Part shown: positions 37,963-47,870 of the stretch, in pieces
Layout: the number at the start of each line of letters is the position of its first letter
Numbering within the stretch: the stretch's first letter is position 1
Assembly: GCA_023390905.1 (NCBI GenBank)
Contig: JAEWBY010000079.1
Location: 1-64,000 of the forward strand
Reading direction: 5' to 3'
DNA: 64,000 bases
From: Pseudomonadota bacterium
Lineage (GTDB): Bacteria; Pseudomonadota; Gammaproteobacteria; Xanthomonadales; Xanthomonadaceae
The notes under the pieces: model-generated
What the model was told of the DNA's origin: nothing
Seen by the model: the letters and a program-made list of their open reading frames with translations, nothing else
Database searches by the model: none
Program-made: the position numbers and the translations under genes

Positions 37963-39564
37963 ATGTCCAGCATTGCCGAATCGTCCGTCCCGACGCCCCA
38001 CGCCCAGATCCACGAAGACAAGATCCTCATTCTCGATTTCGGCGCGCAGTACACGCAGTTGATCGCGCGGCGCATCCGCGAGATCGGCGTCTACTGCGAA
38101 GTCTGGGCCTGGGATCACGATCCGGAGGAGATCGCCAGGTTCGGCGCCAAGGGCATCATCCTGTCGGGCGGCCCCGAATCGACCACGCAGCACGGTGCGC
38201 CGGCGGCACCGCAACAGGTATTCGACAGTGGATTGCCGATTCTCGGCATCTGCTACGGCATGCAGACGCTGGCGGCGCAGTTGGGCGGCGCGACCGAAGC
38301 GGCCGATGCGCGCGAATTCGGTCATGCCGAAGTGCGGCTCGTCGCGCATGACGCACTGCTCGGCGGCCTGAGCGATCACGATGGCGACCCGCGCATCGAT
38401 GTGTGGATGAGCCACGGCGATCATGTCGCCCAGGCGCCGCCGGGCTGGACGATCACCGCCACCACCGATCGCATTCCAGTGGCCGCCATGGCGCTGGAAG
38501 AAAAGCGCTGGTACGGCGTGCAGTTCCATCCGGAAGTCACCCACACCCGGCAGGGCCAGACGCTGCTGCGCCGCTTCGTCGCGGAAATCTGCGGCTGCCG
38601 CACGCTGTGGACCGCGGCCAACATCATCGAAGACCAGATCGCGCGCGTGCGCGAACAGGTCGGTCCTGACGAAGTGATCCTCGGCCTGTCCGGCGGCGTG
38701 GATTCGTCCGTGGTCGCCGCACTGCTGCACAAGGCGATCGGCGATCAGCTGACCTGCGTGTTCGTTGATACCGGCCTGTTGCGCTGGCAGGAAGGCGATC
38801 AGGTGATGGCGATGTTCGCCGAACACATGGGCGTGAAGGTCATCCGCGTCAACGCGGCCGAGCGCTATTTCAATGCGCTCGAGGGCGTCAGCGATCCGGA
38901 AGCCAAGCGCAAGATCATCGGCAACCTGTTCGTCGAGATCTTCGAGGAAGAATCGAACAAGCTGAAGAACGCGCGCTGGCTGGCGCAGGGCACGATCTAT
39001 CCGGACGTGATCGAATCGGCCGGCAGCAAGACCGGCAAGGCGCACGTCATCAAGAGCCACCACAACGTCGGTGGCCTGCCGGAACACATGAAGCTCGGCC
39101 TGGTCGAGCCGCTGCGCGAACTGTTCAAAGATGAAGTGCGCCGGCTGGGTGTCGAGCTCGGCCTGCCGCGCAGCATGGTCTATCGCCACCCGTTCCCCGG
39201 TCCCGGCCTGGGCGTGCGCATCCTCGGCGAAGTCAAGGCCGAGTATGCCGAACTGCTGGCCAAGGCCGATGCCATCTTCATCGAAGAACTGCGCAATGCC
39301 GACTGGTACGACAAGGTCAGCCAGGCGTTCGCGGTGTTCCTGCCGGTCAAGTCCGTAGGCGTGGTCGGCGATGCGCGCGCCTATGAATGGGTCATCGCGC
39401 TGCGCGCGGTGGAGACCATCGACTTCATGACCGCGCACTGGGCGCACCTGCCATACGAACTGCTGGGCACGGTGTCCAACCGCATCATCAACGAACTGCG
39501 CGGCGTCTCGCGCGTGGTCTACGACATCAGCGGCAAGCCGCCTGCCACGATTGAGTGGGAATGA
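37963..39564 (+). CDS. guaA: GMP synthase (glutamine-hydrolysing)
   Basis: A 533-residue enzyme aminating XMP to GMP. The N-terminal glutamine amidotransferase domain has nucleophile Cys97 in GICYGMQTL and the partner His-Glu in FHPEVTH; the ATP pyrophosphatase domain begins with the P-loop LSGGVDSSV at about residue 243; the C-terminal dimerisation domain ends in PPATIEWE. Eight residues longer than E. coli at the N-terminus. Confidence 0.97.
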   Translation: MSSIAESSVPTPHAQIHEDKILILDFGAQYTQLIARRIREIGVYCEVWAWDHDPEEIARFGAKGIILSGGPESTTQHGAPAAPQQVFDSGLPILGICYGMQTLAAQLGGATEAADAREFGHAEVRLVAHDALLGGLSDHDGDPRIDVWMSHGDHVAQAPPGWTITATTDRIPVAAMALEEKRWYGVQFHPEVTHTRQGQTLLRRFVAEICGCRTLWTAANIIEDQIARVREQVGPDEVILGLSGGVDSSVVAALLHKAIGDQLTCVFVDTGLLRWQEGDQVMAMFAEHMGVKVIRVNAAERYFNALEGVSDPEAKRKIIGNLFVEIFEEESNKLKNARWLAQGTIYPDVIESAGSKTGKAHVIKSHHNVGGLPEHMKLGLVEPLRELFKDEVRRLGVELGLPRSMVYRHPFPGPGLGVRILGEVKAEYAELLAKADAIFIEELRNADWYDKVSQAFAVFLPVKSVGVVGDARAYEWVIALRAVETIDFMTAHWAHLPYELLGTVSNRIINELRGVSRVVYDISGKPPATIEWE

Positions 39565-39582
39565 GAGCGCGTCGGGAGCGGC

Positions 39583-40071
39583 ATGAGCGCATCACCCGAA
39601 GACAGCATTGACGAACACTGGATGCGGCAGGCGTTCGCGCTCGCCGAACGTGCCGAGCGCGAGTTCGATGAAATCCCCGTGGGCGCGGTGCTGGTGGATG
39701 CGCAAGGCAGCGTGCTGGGCGAAGGCTGGAACCGCAATCTCGCCGATCACGACCCCACCGCGCACGCCGAAATCGTGGCGATGCGCCAGGCCGGCCGCGC
39801 GATCGGCAATCATCGGCTGATCGGCAGCACGCTCTACGTCACGCTGGAACCGTGTGCGATGTGCGCGATGGCGATCGTTCACGCGCGTATCGCACGTGTC
39901 GTGTACGGCGCGGCCGATCCCAAGACCGGCGCCTGCGGCAGCGTGTTCGATCTACTCGGCGATCCGCGCCACAACCATCGCGTCCAGGTGCGCGGCGGCG
40001 TGCTGGGTGATGAAGCCGGGCGCCGGCTGACCAACTATTTCCGCGCCAAGCGTGGCAAGGCCTTGTTGTAG
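39583..40071 (+). CDS. tadA: tRNA-specific adenosine deaminase
   Basis: A 162-residue zinc deaminase that converts A34 of tRNA-Arg(ACG) to inosine. Zinc and catalytic residues are His61 and Glu63 (HAEIVAMRQ) and Cys91 and Cys94 (PCAMC). It follows guaA by 18 bases, and may share its transcript. The convergent gap to the next gene has no clear terminator. Confidence 0.95.
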   Translation: MSASPEDSIDEHWMRQAFALAERAEREFDEIPVGAVLVDAQGSVLGEGWNRNLADHDPTAHAEIVAMRQAGRAIGNHRLIGSTLYVTLEPCAMCAMAIVHARIARVVYGAADPKTGACGSVFDLLGDPRHNHRVQVRGGVLGDEAGRRLTNYFRAKRGKALL

Positions 40072-40137
40072 CTGCATTGCAGTCGCGCACATGCTCGGGA
40101 GCGCCCGCCGCAGGTGTGCGGCCGGGCCTGAGGCCCA

Positions 40138-40623
40138 CTACAGCGATTCGTCGGCGCTCCGGTGCGCAGCGGTTCTGGGCCGGACCGAGCGGTGGTCCAT
40201 TTCCTCGTTGATGGCGGTGACGGCCAGGGTGGACTCGCGTGCCAGCAGGATGCTGGCGGCGAACAGGGCGACCACGCCCAGCGCGGCCAGTCCGGTCGGC
40301 GCGCTGCCGAGGCGATGATCGAAGAAGGCGTCGATGGCCACCGCCAGGCTGGTCCCGACGAAACAGCTCAGTGCGGCATACAACAGCTGGCCGGCGCGCA
40401 GGATGATCGAACTGCGCCGGCGCTGGAGACGGATGCGCATCTCGTAGAGCTGGCGCTCCTGTTCGTCCTCGATGTCGACCAGATCGCGCAGCAGGCTGCG
40501 TGCGCGATCGATGATGCGGCTCAGGCGGTTGTTCGCCGAGAGCAGCAGCGAGGCGGTGGCGGTCAGGAAGAAGGCCGGCGCCAGCATGGCGGACAGCACG
40601 GCATATTGGGCGTGTGGATTCAT
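40138..40623 (-). CDS. DUF2721-family membrane protein
   Basis: A 161-residue protein with an N-terminal helix (about 8-28), a basic amphipathic segment (NNRLSRIIDRARSLLRDL) and two more helices (about 77-97 and 108-128). The pattern is that of DUF2721, a family of unknown function. It is divergent from orn. Confidence 0.8.
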   Translation of the reverse strand: MNPHAQYAVLSAMLAPAFFLTATASLLLSANNRLSRIIDRARSLLRDLVDIEDEQERQLYEMRIRLQRRRSSIILRAGQLLYAALSCFVGTSLAVAIDAFFDHRLGSAPTGLAALGVVALFAASILLARESTLAVTAINEEMDHRSVRPRTAAHRSADESL

Positions 40624-40717
40624 GGACCGGGCGGGCAGGGCGTCTGCGCTATCATGACATCACGCGGCAGGGCCGCAACGCGCCGGGATGGTCCCGGCGC
40701 CCGGGACGGACAGGTGC

Positions 40718-41278
40718 ATGGCAATCAGCAACGCGAACAGTGATCGACTGATCTGGATTGATCTGGAAATGACCGGGCTGGATACCGGTCGCGACTCCAT
40801 TCTCGAGATCGCCACGGTCGTCACCGATTCGCAGTTGAACGTCCTGGCCGAGGGGCCGGAGCTGGCGATCGCGCATCCGCTGGAAGCGCTGGAAGCGATG
40901 GACGACTGGAACCGCAACCAGCATCGCAAGTCCGGACTGTGGCAGCGCGTGCTCGACAGTGATGTCTCCATTGCACAGGCCGAAGCGCTGACCGTGGCGT
41001 TCCTCAATGAATGGGTGCCGGCCAATGCCTCACCGATGTGCGGCAATTCCATCTGCCAGGATCGCCGGTTCCTGCATCGTCTGATGCCGCGCCTGGAGAA
41101 GTATTTCCATTACCGCAATCTGGACGTCAGCACGCTGAAGGAGCTCGCGCGCCGCTGGGCGCCGAACGTGCTGGAGGGCGTGCGCAAGCAGTCATCCCAT
41201 ACCGCATTGAGCGACGTGCGCGATTCGATCGAGGAACTGCGCCACTACCGGCGGCATCTGGCGCAGTTCGCGAACTGA
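40718..41278 (+). CDS. orn: Oligoribonuclease
   Basis: A 186-residue DEDDh 3'-5' exoribonuclease that degrades diribonucleotides, including pGpG from cyclic di-GMP breakdown. Metal-binding Asp15 and Glu17 lie in [10 protein letters not shown], and the [15 protein letters not shown] segment carries the catalytic His and last Asp. The ATG at 40718 matches known N-termini; a longer frame from 40688 is rejected. Confidence 0.96.
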   Translation: MAISNANSDRLIWIDLEMTGLDTGRDSILEIATVVTDSQLNVLAEGPELAIAHPLEALEAMDDWNRNQHRKSGLWQRVLDSDVSIAQAEALTVAFLNEWVPANASPMCGNSICQDRRFLHRLMPRLEKYFHYRNLDVSTLKELARRWAPNVLEGVRKQSSHTALSDVRDSIEELRHYRRHLAQFAN

Positions 41279-41339
41279 TCCCCCGGCGCCCGCAGGGCCG
41301 TGGTGGCTGAGCTCAGCGCGGTCGTTCCTACCAGGAATG

Positions 41340-41365
41340 AAAGAGCCGCCCTCGGGCGGCTCTTT
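41340..41365. terminator. Bidirectional terminator between orn and ppsA
   Basis: A perfect 12-bp inverted repeat AAAGAGCCGCCC / GGGCGGCTCTTT with a two-base centre lies between the convergent genes. Confidence 0.88.
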
Positions 41366-41394
41366 CGCATGGATGGATTCAACAGCCGGCCGCG

Positions 41395-43767
41395 TCAGGC
41401 GGCCTTGGTCTTTGCCAGACGCAGCCACGTGTCGACCACGGTATCCGGATTCAGCGACACCGATTCGATGCCCTGCTGCATCAGCCATTCGGCCAGATCC
41501 GGGTGATCCGACGGCCCCTGGCCGCAGATGCCGATGTACTTGCCCTTGGCGCGCGCGGCCTGGATCGCCATCGACAGCATCTTCTTGACCGCCGGATTCC
41601 GTTCGTCGAACAGATTGGCCACGATGCTCGAATCGCGATCGAGCCCCAGCGTCAACTGGGTGAGATCGTTGGAGCCGATCGAGAAGCCATCGAAGATGTC
41701 GAGGAACTCGTCGGCCAGCAACGCGTTGGACGGCACCTCGCACATCATGATGATCTTCAGGCCGTTCTCGCCCTGGCGCAGGCCGTGGCGGCCGAGGATC
41801 TCGATGACCTTGCGGCCTTCCTCCAGCGTGCGCACGAACGGGATCATCACCCACAGATTGTCCAGCCCCATCTCGTCGCGCACGCGGCACACCGCGCGGC
41901 ATTCCAGCGCGAACGCCGGTTCGAAGGAGGGATCCACGTAACGGCTCGCGCCGCGGAAGCCGATCATCGGGTTTTCTTCGTGGGGCTCGTAACGCTGGCC
42001 GCCGATGAGGTTGGCGTATTCGTTGGACTTGAAATCCGACAGGCGCACGATCACCGGATTCGGAGCGACCGAGGCGGTGATGGTCGCGATGCCCTCGGCC
42101 AGGCGATCGACATAGAAGCTCACCGGATCGGCATAGCCGGCCATCTTGGCGTCGATCTTGCGGCGTGTTTCCAGATCCTGGCGGTCGAATTCCAGCAGCG
42201 CCAGCGGGTGCACGCCGATGTGGCTGGCGATGATCATCTCCAGTCGCGCCAGGCCGATGCCGGCGTTGGGCAACTGGCCGAAATCGAACGCGCGATCCGG
42301 GTTGGCGACGTTCATCATGATCTTCAGCGGCGCCGGCGGCATGTTGCCGAGATCGGTGGTGATGCGCTCGAAGGGCAGGGCGCTGTCATAGATGTAGCCG
42401 GTATCGCCTTCGGCGCAGCTCACGGTGATGGCGTGCCCATCGGTGATGCAGTCCAGCGCGTTGCCCGTGCCCACGACCGCCGGCACGCCGAGTTCGCGCG
42501 CGATGATCGCCGCGTGGCAGGTCCGCCCGCCGCGGTTGGTGACGATCGCCGAGGCGCGCTTCATCACCGGCTCCCAATCCGGATCGGTCATGTCGGCGAC
42601 CAGCACGTCGCCGGGCTGCACGCGGTTCATGTCGTCCAGCGAACGCACCACCCGCGCCACGCCGCTGCCGATCTTCTGGCCGATGGCGCGACCTTCGGCA
42701 ATCACGGTGCCGCGCTTTTCCAGCGCGTAGCGTTCGATCTGCGTGGCCTTGCCGCGCGACTTCACCGTCTCAGGCCGGGCCTGCACGATGAACAGCTTGC
42801 CGCTGACACCGTCCTTGGCCCATTCGATGTCCATCGGCCGGCCGTAGTGTTCTTCGATGACCAGCGCCTGTTTGGAAAGCTCCTGCACGTCGGCATCGGA
42901 AATCGAGAAGCGCGCGCGCAACTCGGCCGGCGTGTCCTCGTTGCGCACGCGCTCGCCCGGCTTGTCCGAGTAGACCATGCGGATCTGCTTGCTGCCGAGC
43001 GAGCGGCGCAGGATCGCCGGCTTCCCCTGGCGCAGCGTCGGCTTGTAGACATAGAACTCGTCCGGATTGACCGCGCCCTGCACGACGTTCTCGCCCAGGC
43101 CGTAGCTGGCGGTGACGAACACGACATCGCGGAAGCCCGATTCGGTGTCCAGCGTGAACAGCACGCCGGAGGCGCCGACATCCGAGCGCACCATCAACTG
43201 CACGCCGGCCGAAAGGAACACGTCCTCATGCTTGAAGCCGTGATGCACGCGATAGGCGATCGCGCGATCGTTGTACAGCGACGCGAACACTTCCTTGACC
43301 TTGTGCACCACGTCGTCGGCGCCGGTGACGTTGAGGAAGGTTTCCTGCTGGCCGGCGAAGCTGGCGTCGGGCAGATCCTCGGCGGTGGCCGAGGAACGCA
43401 CCGCCACCGCAACCTCGCCGCCGCCGTTCTCCGCGCACAACTGCGCATAGGCGCTGCGGATGTCGCGATCCAGGTCCGGTTGCAGCGGCGCGTCGATGAC
43501 CCACTGGCGGATTTCGCGACCCGCGGCGTTGAGCGCCGGAACATCCTCCACGTCGAGCGTGGCGAGGCGATCGTAGATGCGCTGATGCAGATCGTTGTGG
43601 GCGATGAACGCCTTGAAGGCGTCAGAGGTGGTCGCATAACCCCCGGGAACCGACACGCCCAGCCCGGCCAGATGGCCGATCATTTCGCCGAGGGAGGAAT
43701 TCTTGCCGCCGACCCGCGCCAGATCGGACAGGCGCAATGCGTGCAACCACAGGATGTTTTCGTTCAA
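41395..43767 (-). CDS. ppsA: Phosphoenolpyruvate synthase (TTG start)
   Basis: A 790-residue enzyme that makes phosphoenolpyruvate from pyruvate and ATP with release of AMP and phosphate. The phosphorylated His418 lies in GGRTCHAAI, followed by a PEP/pyruvate-binding barrel with [15 protein letters not shown]. The start is TTG at 43767 ([21 protein letters not shown]), preceded by GGAG at eight bases; upstream in-frame ATGs would add a non-conserved Arg-rich extension. Divergent to its regulator ppsR. Confidence 0.95.
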   Translation of the reverse strand: MNENILWLHALRLSDLARVGGKNSSLGEMIGHLAGLGVSVPGGYATTSDAFKAFIAHNDLHQRIYDRLATLDVEDVPALNAAGREIRQWVIDAPLQPDLDRDIRSAYAQLCAENGGGEVAVAVRSSATAEDLPDASFAGQQETFLNVTGADDVVHKVKEVFASLYNDRAIAYRVHHGFKHEDVFLSAGVQLMVRSDVGASGVLFTLDTESGFRDVVFVTASYGLGENVVQGAVNPDEFYVYKPTLRQGKPAILRRSLGSKQIRMVYSDKPGERVRNEDTPAELRARFSISDADVQELSKQALVIEEHYGRPMDIEWAKDGVSGKLFIVQARPETVKSRGKATQIERYALEKRGTVIAEGRAIGQKIGSGVARVVRSLDDMNRVQPGDVLVADMTDPDWEPVMKRASAIVTNRGGRTCHAAIIARELGVPAVVGTGNALDCITDGHAITVSCAEGDTGYIYDSALPFERITTDLGNMPPAPLKIMMNVANPDRAFDFGQLPNAGIGLARLEMIIASHIGVHPLALLEFDRQDLETRRKIDAKMAGYADPVSFYVDRLAEGIATITASVAPNPVIVRLSDFKSNEYANLIGGQRYEPHEENPMIGFRGASRYVDPSFEPAFALECRAVCRVRDEMGLDNLWVMIPFVRTLEEGRKVIEILGRHGLRQGENGLKIIMMCEVPSNALLADEFLDIFDGFSIGSNDLTQLTLGLDRDSSIVANLFDERNPAVKKMLSMAIQAARAKGKYIGICGQGPSDHPDLAEWLMQQGIESVSLNPDTVVDTWLRLAKTKAA

Positions 43768-43850
43768 GCGCTGGGCTCCAGAATCGACCGTGCCGCGCCA
43801 GAGTCCCGTGTGGCGGGGCCGTGTCCGTGGGGAAGAAACGCTATGATGGC

Positions 43851-43867
43851 ATTGCATACCAATTGCA
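43851..43867. promoter_or_regulatory. Direct repeat ATTGCA in the ppsA-ppsR divergent region
   Basis: ATTGCA occurs at 43851-43856 and 43862-43867, with centres 11 bp apart, one helical turn. It lies just after a TATGAT -10-like box (43842-43847) facing ppsR. Candidate regulator site, binding protein unknown. Confidence 0.35.
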
Positions 43868-43894
43868 GACAAGCACGAAGCATAAGGAGGGGAC

Positions 43895-44737
43895 GTGGCG
43901 ATTCCGGGTGAAGGCGGTCTGGTGACGCGGCCGGTGTTCTATGTATCTGACGGCACCGGCATCACCGCCGAGACCATCGGCCACAGTCTGCTCACGCAGT
44001 TCAGCGGCTTCCGCTTCCAGACCGATCGCATTTCCTTCGTGGACGATGAAGAAAAGGCGCGCGATGCGGCCGATCGCATCCGGCGGGTCGGGCAGGCGCT
44101 CGGCAGCCGCCCGATCATCGTCAACTCCTGCGTGGACCCCTCGCTCAGCGCGCTGCTCGCCGAAAGCGGCGCGCTGATGCTGGACGTGTTCGCCCCGTTC
44201 ATCGAGCCGCTGGAACGCGAGCTCGGCACGCCAAGGCAGTCGCGGGTGGGACAGGCGCACGGGCTGGTGGATTTCGAGACCTATCATCGGCGCATCAATG
44301 CGATGAACTTCGCGCTCACCCACGATGACGGCATCGCGCTGGAGTACGAAGAGGCGGACGTCATCCTCGTGGCGGTCTCGCGCGCCGGCAAGACGCCCAC
44401 CTGCGTCTATCTGGCGCTGCATTACGGGGTGCGCGCGGCCAACTACCCGCTCACCGATCAGGATCTGGACACCGATCGCCTGCCGGCCCGGCTGCGCCCC
44501 TACCGGCGCAAGCTGTTCGGGCTGACCATCGATCCCGAGCGCCTGCAGCAGATCCGCCAGGAGCGCCGGCCCAATTCCCGCTATGCCCAGCTCGATACGT
44601 GCCGTCGGGAAGTGGCCGCGGCCGAGGCGATGTTCCAGGTGGAGCGGATTCCGACCCTCAGCACCACCAACAAGTCGATCGAGGAGATCTCCAGCAAGGT
44701 GCTGTCCACCCTCGGATTGCAGCGGGAAATGTTCTGA
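43895..44737 (+). CDS. ppsR: PEP synthase regulatory kinase/pyrophosphorylase
   Basis: A 280-residue member of the DUF299 family: ADP-dependent kinase and phosphate-dependent phosphorylase that inactivates and reactivates PpsA at a conserved Thr. Segments [13 protein letters not shown] and [14 protein letters not shown] (nucleotide-binding loop) are diagnostic. The start is GTG behind a strong AAGGAGG ribosome-binding site. Divergent from ppsA. Confidence 0.95.
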   Translation: MAIPGEGGLVTRPVFYVSDGTGITAETIGHSLLTQFSGFRFQTDRISFVDDEEKARDAADRIRRVGQALGSRPIIVNSCVDPSLSALLAESGALMLDVFAPFIEPLERELGTPRQSRVGQAHGLVDFETYHRRINAMNFALTHDDGIALEYEEADVILVAVSRAGKTPTCVYLALHYGVRAANYPLTDQDLDTDRLPARLRPYRRKLFGLTIDPERLQQIRQERRPNSRYAQLDTCRREVAAAEAMFQVERIPTLSTTNKSIEEISSKVLSTLGLQREMF

Positions 44738-44860
44738 AGCCCGGGCGGGGATGAACGGAACCGGCGCGACGGCGTGAGTCGCCTTGAATTCACCGGCGCC
44801 GTACCCGATCTGTGTCTGCAGTGCTGCCGCCTGCACATGGCAGCGTGTAGCATCGAGCCC

Positions 44861-45349
44861 ATGCCCCCATCGCCCACCGCCCGCGCCGCGCGCATCCCCA
44901 AGCTCAGTCGTTTCGGCTGGCTCATGGCCCTGTACGCGGAAAACCACGCCCGCCTGATGCGGCTGTTCTCGCCGGATCATCTGCAGGCCGGTGTCTACGT
45001 TTCTTCGGTCGGCGATGGACTGGACGTGCGCCTGGAAGTCATCGAAACCCACCGCTATACGGTGGAACTCCGACTGACCTATGACCTGCGCGATCCGCTG
45101 ACCGGCGAACCCGACCCTTCCGCCTTCGTGCGGCTCTATCGCGACGCCCATCAGGCCGAAGCCACGCACTGTTATGTCGGCCGCCGCTGGCAGGATGTCA
45201 TCGGCCTCTATCCGCCGCCCGCGGAAGTGATCAGCCACCGGATGCGGATGAACACCTTCCTGGGAAAGTGGCTGGAGTATCTGGCCGAGCAGGGCCACGG
45301 CGTGGCGACGCTGCGGCGGATGGAAACGATCGCGCTCGACGCAGCCTGA
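44861..45349 (+). CDS. DUF1249-family protein (YqiB-like)
   Basis: A 162-residue cytosolic protein matching DUF1249 in its PKLSRFGWLMALYAENHARL start and YVGRRWQDVIGLYPPP middle. The role is unknown. ATG at 44861 is chosen; a longer frame from 44774 has a non-conserved Cys-rich N-terminus. Confidence 0.85.
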   Translation: MPPSPTARAARIPKLSRFGWLMALYAENHARLMRLFSPDHLQAGVYVSSVGDGLDVRLEVIETHRYTVELRLTYDLRDPLTGEPDPSAFVRLYRDAHQAEATHCYVGRRWQDVIGLYPPPAEVISHRMRMNTFLGKWLEYLAEQGHGVATLRRMETIALDAA

Positions 45350-45427
45350 TGCTTCCCGCGGCGTCGACGCGGCGCATTGGATGATGCTTCGTGAACGCCA
45401 GCGCGGACAAACCTGCGCCACAAACAA

Positions 45428-45455
45428 AAAACCCTGACCGCGAGGTCAGGGTTTT
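45428..45455. terminator. Bidirectional terminator between DUF1249 gene and tRNA-Glu
   Basis: AAAACCCTGACC / GGTCAGGGTTTT form a perfect 12-bp stem with GCGA loop. It would end the tRNA transcript on the minus strand and the DUF1249 transcript on the plus strand. Confidence 0.9.
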
Positions 45456-45466
45456 CTGCTGAAGAT

Positions 45467-45542
45467 TGGCGTCCCCACGGGGATTCGAACCCCGGTCGCC
45501 ACCGTGAAAGGGTGATGTCCTAGGCCTCTAGACGATGGGGAC
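45467..45542 (-). tRNA. tRNA-Glu (TTC)
   Basis: Read on the minus strand, a 76-base cloverleaf begins GTCCCCATCGTCTAGAGG, has anticodon TTC in CCTTTCACG and a GGTTCGAATCCC T-arm, and ends with an encoded CCA. The acceptor stem GTCCCCA pairs fully. It follows tRNA-Ala in the same transcript. Confidence 0.97.
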
Positions 45543-45597
45543 GCGTTTGAAACTTCTACCTGGTTTTGAATTCCAGACAGGCCTAATGCCTGGAATC

Positions 45598-45673
<76 letters not shown>

Positions 45674-45692
45674 ACGCGGCGGGAGAAGCGAA

Positions 45693-45721
45693 ATTGTAGG
45701 GAGGCTTTCTTCAGGTTGCAA
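45693..45721 (-). promoter_or_regulatory. Promoter of the tRNA-Ala/tRNA-Glu unit
   Basis: Minus-strand -35 TTGCAA (45716-45721) and -10 TACAAT (45693-45698) with exactly 17 bases between; the predicted start lies about 12 bases before tRNA-Ala. Confidence 0.82.
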
Positions 45722-45800
45722 GCACCCCGCATAAAAAATTTTTAACGGACCGGGCAAACCCGCATCGCGCAGTGAAACAATACCGGCCACGCATTCCGTC

Positions 45801-46547
45801 ATGGTCAGGCACTTGAAGATCGAATTCCGCGTCACTGATTGGGCCGCGTGGGCGCCGGGCGTGCAATCGCGCGAGGACTGGCTGGCGTGGGCCAAAGCGC
45901 CTTTCATTCCGCATGGCGACGGGACGCCCGCGCTGAGCGAAGTCCCCGCGATGCAGCGTCGTCGGATCGATCGTCTCGGCCGCATGGCGATCCAGAGCGC
46001 CTACTGGTGCCAGCAGGCCGAACAGGCCGGCATTCCTTTCGTGTTCGCATCGCGGCACGGCGATGTCGCGTGTTCGGTGGAATTGCTGCAGTCGCTTGCG
46101 CGGACCGAAGTGCTGTCCCCCACGAGCTTCGGCCTGTCCGTGCACAATGCGATCGCCGCGCTGTATTCCATCGTGCGCGGCGAGCGTGGCAACTACACCG
46201 CGCTCGCGGCCGGTCCCGCCACCACCGCCACCGCGATGGTGGAGGCGGCCGGCCTTCTGGCCGACGGCGCCAGGGAAGTCCTGGTCGTGATCTATGACGC
46301 TGCGCTCCCGACCGTGTACGAGGATTTCCGTGAACAGGCCGATCCCTTTCACGCCTGGTGCTGGAAGGTATCGAACGCAGGCCAGGGCGCCCGTCTTGCG
46401 CTGAGCTGCACCGCGCCGGGCGAGCTGGACCCGCCGCAAGCGCAACTGCCCGAAAGCCTCGAGGCACTGCGCTTCTTCCTTGCCGAGGCTGCCGAACTGC
46501 GGCAACGCAGCGACGCGGCCGAGTGGACCTGGCGTCGTGCTGGCTGA
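45801..46547 (+). CDS. Aryl-polyene chain-length factor (Cys-less ketosynthase-like)
   Basis: A 248-residue protein with the N-terminal ketosynthase fold (PF13723-like) of aryl-polyene clusters. Where a ketosynthase has its nucleophile Cys, this protein reads ALAAGPATTATAM, without Cys, so it should be catalytically inactive. In aryl-polyene systems such subunits pair with an active ketosynthase and set chain length. The likely partner is the ketosynthase at 58480. It is the first gene of the pathway operon, 127 bases after tRNA-Ala. Confidence 0.85.
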   Translation: MVRHLKIEFRVTDWAAWAPGVQSREDWLAWAKAPFIPHGDGTPALSEVPAMQRRRIDRLGRMAIQSAYWCQQAEQAGIPFVFASRHGDVACSVELLQSLARTEVLSPTSFGLSVHNAIAALYSIVRGERGNYTALAAGPATTATAMVEAAGLLADGAREVLVVIYDAALPTVYEDFREQADPFHAWCWKVSNAGQGARLALSCTAPGELDPPQAQLPESLEALRFFLAEAAELRQRSDAAEWTWRRAG

Positions 46548-47328
46548 ACGCATCAACCGGCTGTGGCGGATCGCGGGCACCGGGCTGGCGTTCCTCGCTT
46601 TCGGCCTCGGCGGTCTGTTCCTGCGGGTGTTGGTGTTCCCGCCGCTGCAGTGGTTCGTGCGCGATCCGGAACGCCAGCGCCTGCTGGCCCGGCGCATCAT
46701 CCAGCGCAGCTTCGCCGCGCACGTGGAACTGATGCGTCGGCTTGGCCTGCTGACCTACGAAATCCGGCACCGTGAACGCCTGGACCGGCCCGGGCTGCTC
46801 GTGCTGGCGAACCATCCCACGCTGATCGACGTGGTGTTCCTGGTTTCACTCCTGCCCAACGCCGATTGCGTGGTCAAGTCGGCGGTGGCAAAAAATCCCT
46901 TCATGCGCGGGCCGGTCCGGTCCGCCGGTTACGTTTCCAACGAGGATGGAGCGGGGCTGGTCGATGACTGTATCGCCGCGGTCCGTGCGGGCGGGGCACT
47001 GGTGATCTTCCCTGAAGGCACACGGACCCCGATCGGACAGCCACTGAAACTGCAGCGGGGCGCGGCGAACATCGCGATTCGCGGGCGTATAGATGTGACT
47101 CCGGTGCGCTTGAGTTGTACGCCGCCGACGTTGGGTAAAGGGGAGAAATGGTATCGTGTACCAGCGCGCCGCTTTCACGTGGTGGTGGACGTCCAGGAGG
47201 ACCTGCCCATCGGGCAATTCCTGGACGCCAACGACCCGGATGGCGGAGGGGACGCGGCCGCCGCGAGGCGATTGACGGAATTCTTGGCTACTTATTTTGC
47301 GGGAGAGCAGGCTGGTGCAGGCACTTGA
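46537..47328 (+). CDS. 1-acylglycerol-3-phosphate-type acyltransferase of the polyene cluster
   Basis: A 263-residue PlsC-family membrane acyltransferase with GTG start, overlapping the chain-length factor by 11 bases. The N-terminus has one to two helices (GTGLAFLAFGLGGLFLRVLV), and the catalytic HxxxxD motif reads NHPTLID, followed by FPEGTRTP. It would move an acyl or polyene group onto a glycerol- or sugar-type acceptor. Found in nearly all aryl-polyene clusters. Confidence 0.88.
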   Translation: MLAERINRLWRIAGTGLAFLAFGLGGLFLRVLVFPPLQWFVRDPERQRLLARRIIQRSFAAHVELMRRLGLLTYEIRHRERLDRPGLLVLANHPTLIDVVFLVSLLPNADCVVKSAVAKNPFMRGPVRSAGYVSNEDGAGLVDDCIAAVRAGGALVIFPEGTRTPIGQPLKLQRGAANIAIRGRIDVTPVRLSCTPPTLGKGEKWYRVPARRFHVVVDVQEDLPIGQFLDANDPDGGGDAAAARRLTEFLATYFAGEQAGAGT

Positions 47329-47575
47329 ACACGAGATCAAGGAATTGATCATCACTTCGCTGTCATTGGAAGACATCACGCCGGACGAGATCGATACGAC
47401 CGCGCCGCTGTTCGTCGAAGGCCTGGGGCTGGACTCGATCGACGCGCTGGAGCTCGGCCTGGCCCTGCAGAAGCGCTATGGCGTGAGCCTGTCCGCCGAT
47501 TCGCAGGAAACCCGGCGGCATTTCGCCAGCGTCCGCGCGCTGGCCGACTTCGTGGCGTCGCAGCGAGCAGCGTGA
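47315..47575 (+). CDS. Acyl carrier protein 1 of the polyene cluster
   Basis: An 86-residue carrier protein with GTG start and GGAG ribosome-binding site. The phosphopantetheine site is Ser41 in LGLDSIDALEL. It has the four-helix carrier pattern and the acidic residues expected. Overlaps the acyltransferase stop by 14 bases. It is one of two ACPs; which of them carries starter or chain cannot be told. Confidence 0.9.
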   Translation: MQALEHEIKELIITSLSLEDITPDEIDTTAPLFVEGLGLDSIDALELGLALQKRYGVSLSADSQETRRHFASVRALADFVASQRAA

Positions 47576-47597
47576 GCCTGCGGCGAGGGAAAACGAG

Positions 47598-47852
47598 ATG
47601 ACCAAGAACGAACTTTTTGAACGGATCTCCCGGATCCTGCACGACACCTTCGAAATCGACACCGCGCGCATCACCCCCGAAGCGCGCCTGTACGACGATC
47701 TGGACATCGACAGCATCGATGCGGTCGATCTGATCGTCCAGCTCAAGCCCCTGCTGGGTCGCAACCTGCAGCCCGATGCGTTCAAGGCGGTGCGCACCGT
47801 GCAGGACGTCGTCGACGTGCTGCATGGGCTGATCCGCGATCAAGCCGCCTGA
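47598..47852 (+). CDS. Acyl carrier protein 2 of the polyene cluster
   Basis: An 84-residue carrier protein with phosphopantetheine site Ser39 in DLDIDSIDAVDLIV. It is clearly different from the first ACP and may have a separate partner enzyme, for example the ligase or the chain-elongating ketosynthase. Confidence 0.9.
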   Translation: MTKNELFERISRILHDTFEIDTARITPEARLYDDLDIDSIDAVDLIVQLKPLLGRNLQPDAFKAVRTVQDVVDVLHGLIRDQAA

Positions 47853-47870
47853 CGGCGGTCCGGTCTTGTC

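Noticed and set aside
41503..43911. An 802-codon open frame antisense to ppsA
   Set aside because: It mirrors the GC-biased codon pattern of ppsA; its product is His/Arg/Ala-rich and matches no family, whereas the minus strand gives a complete PpsA.
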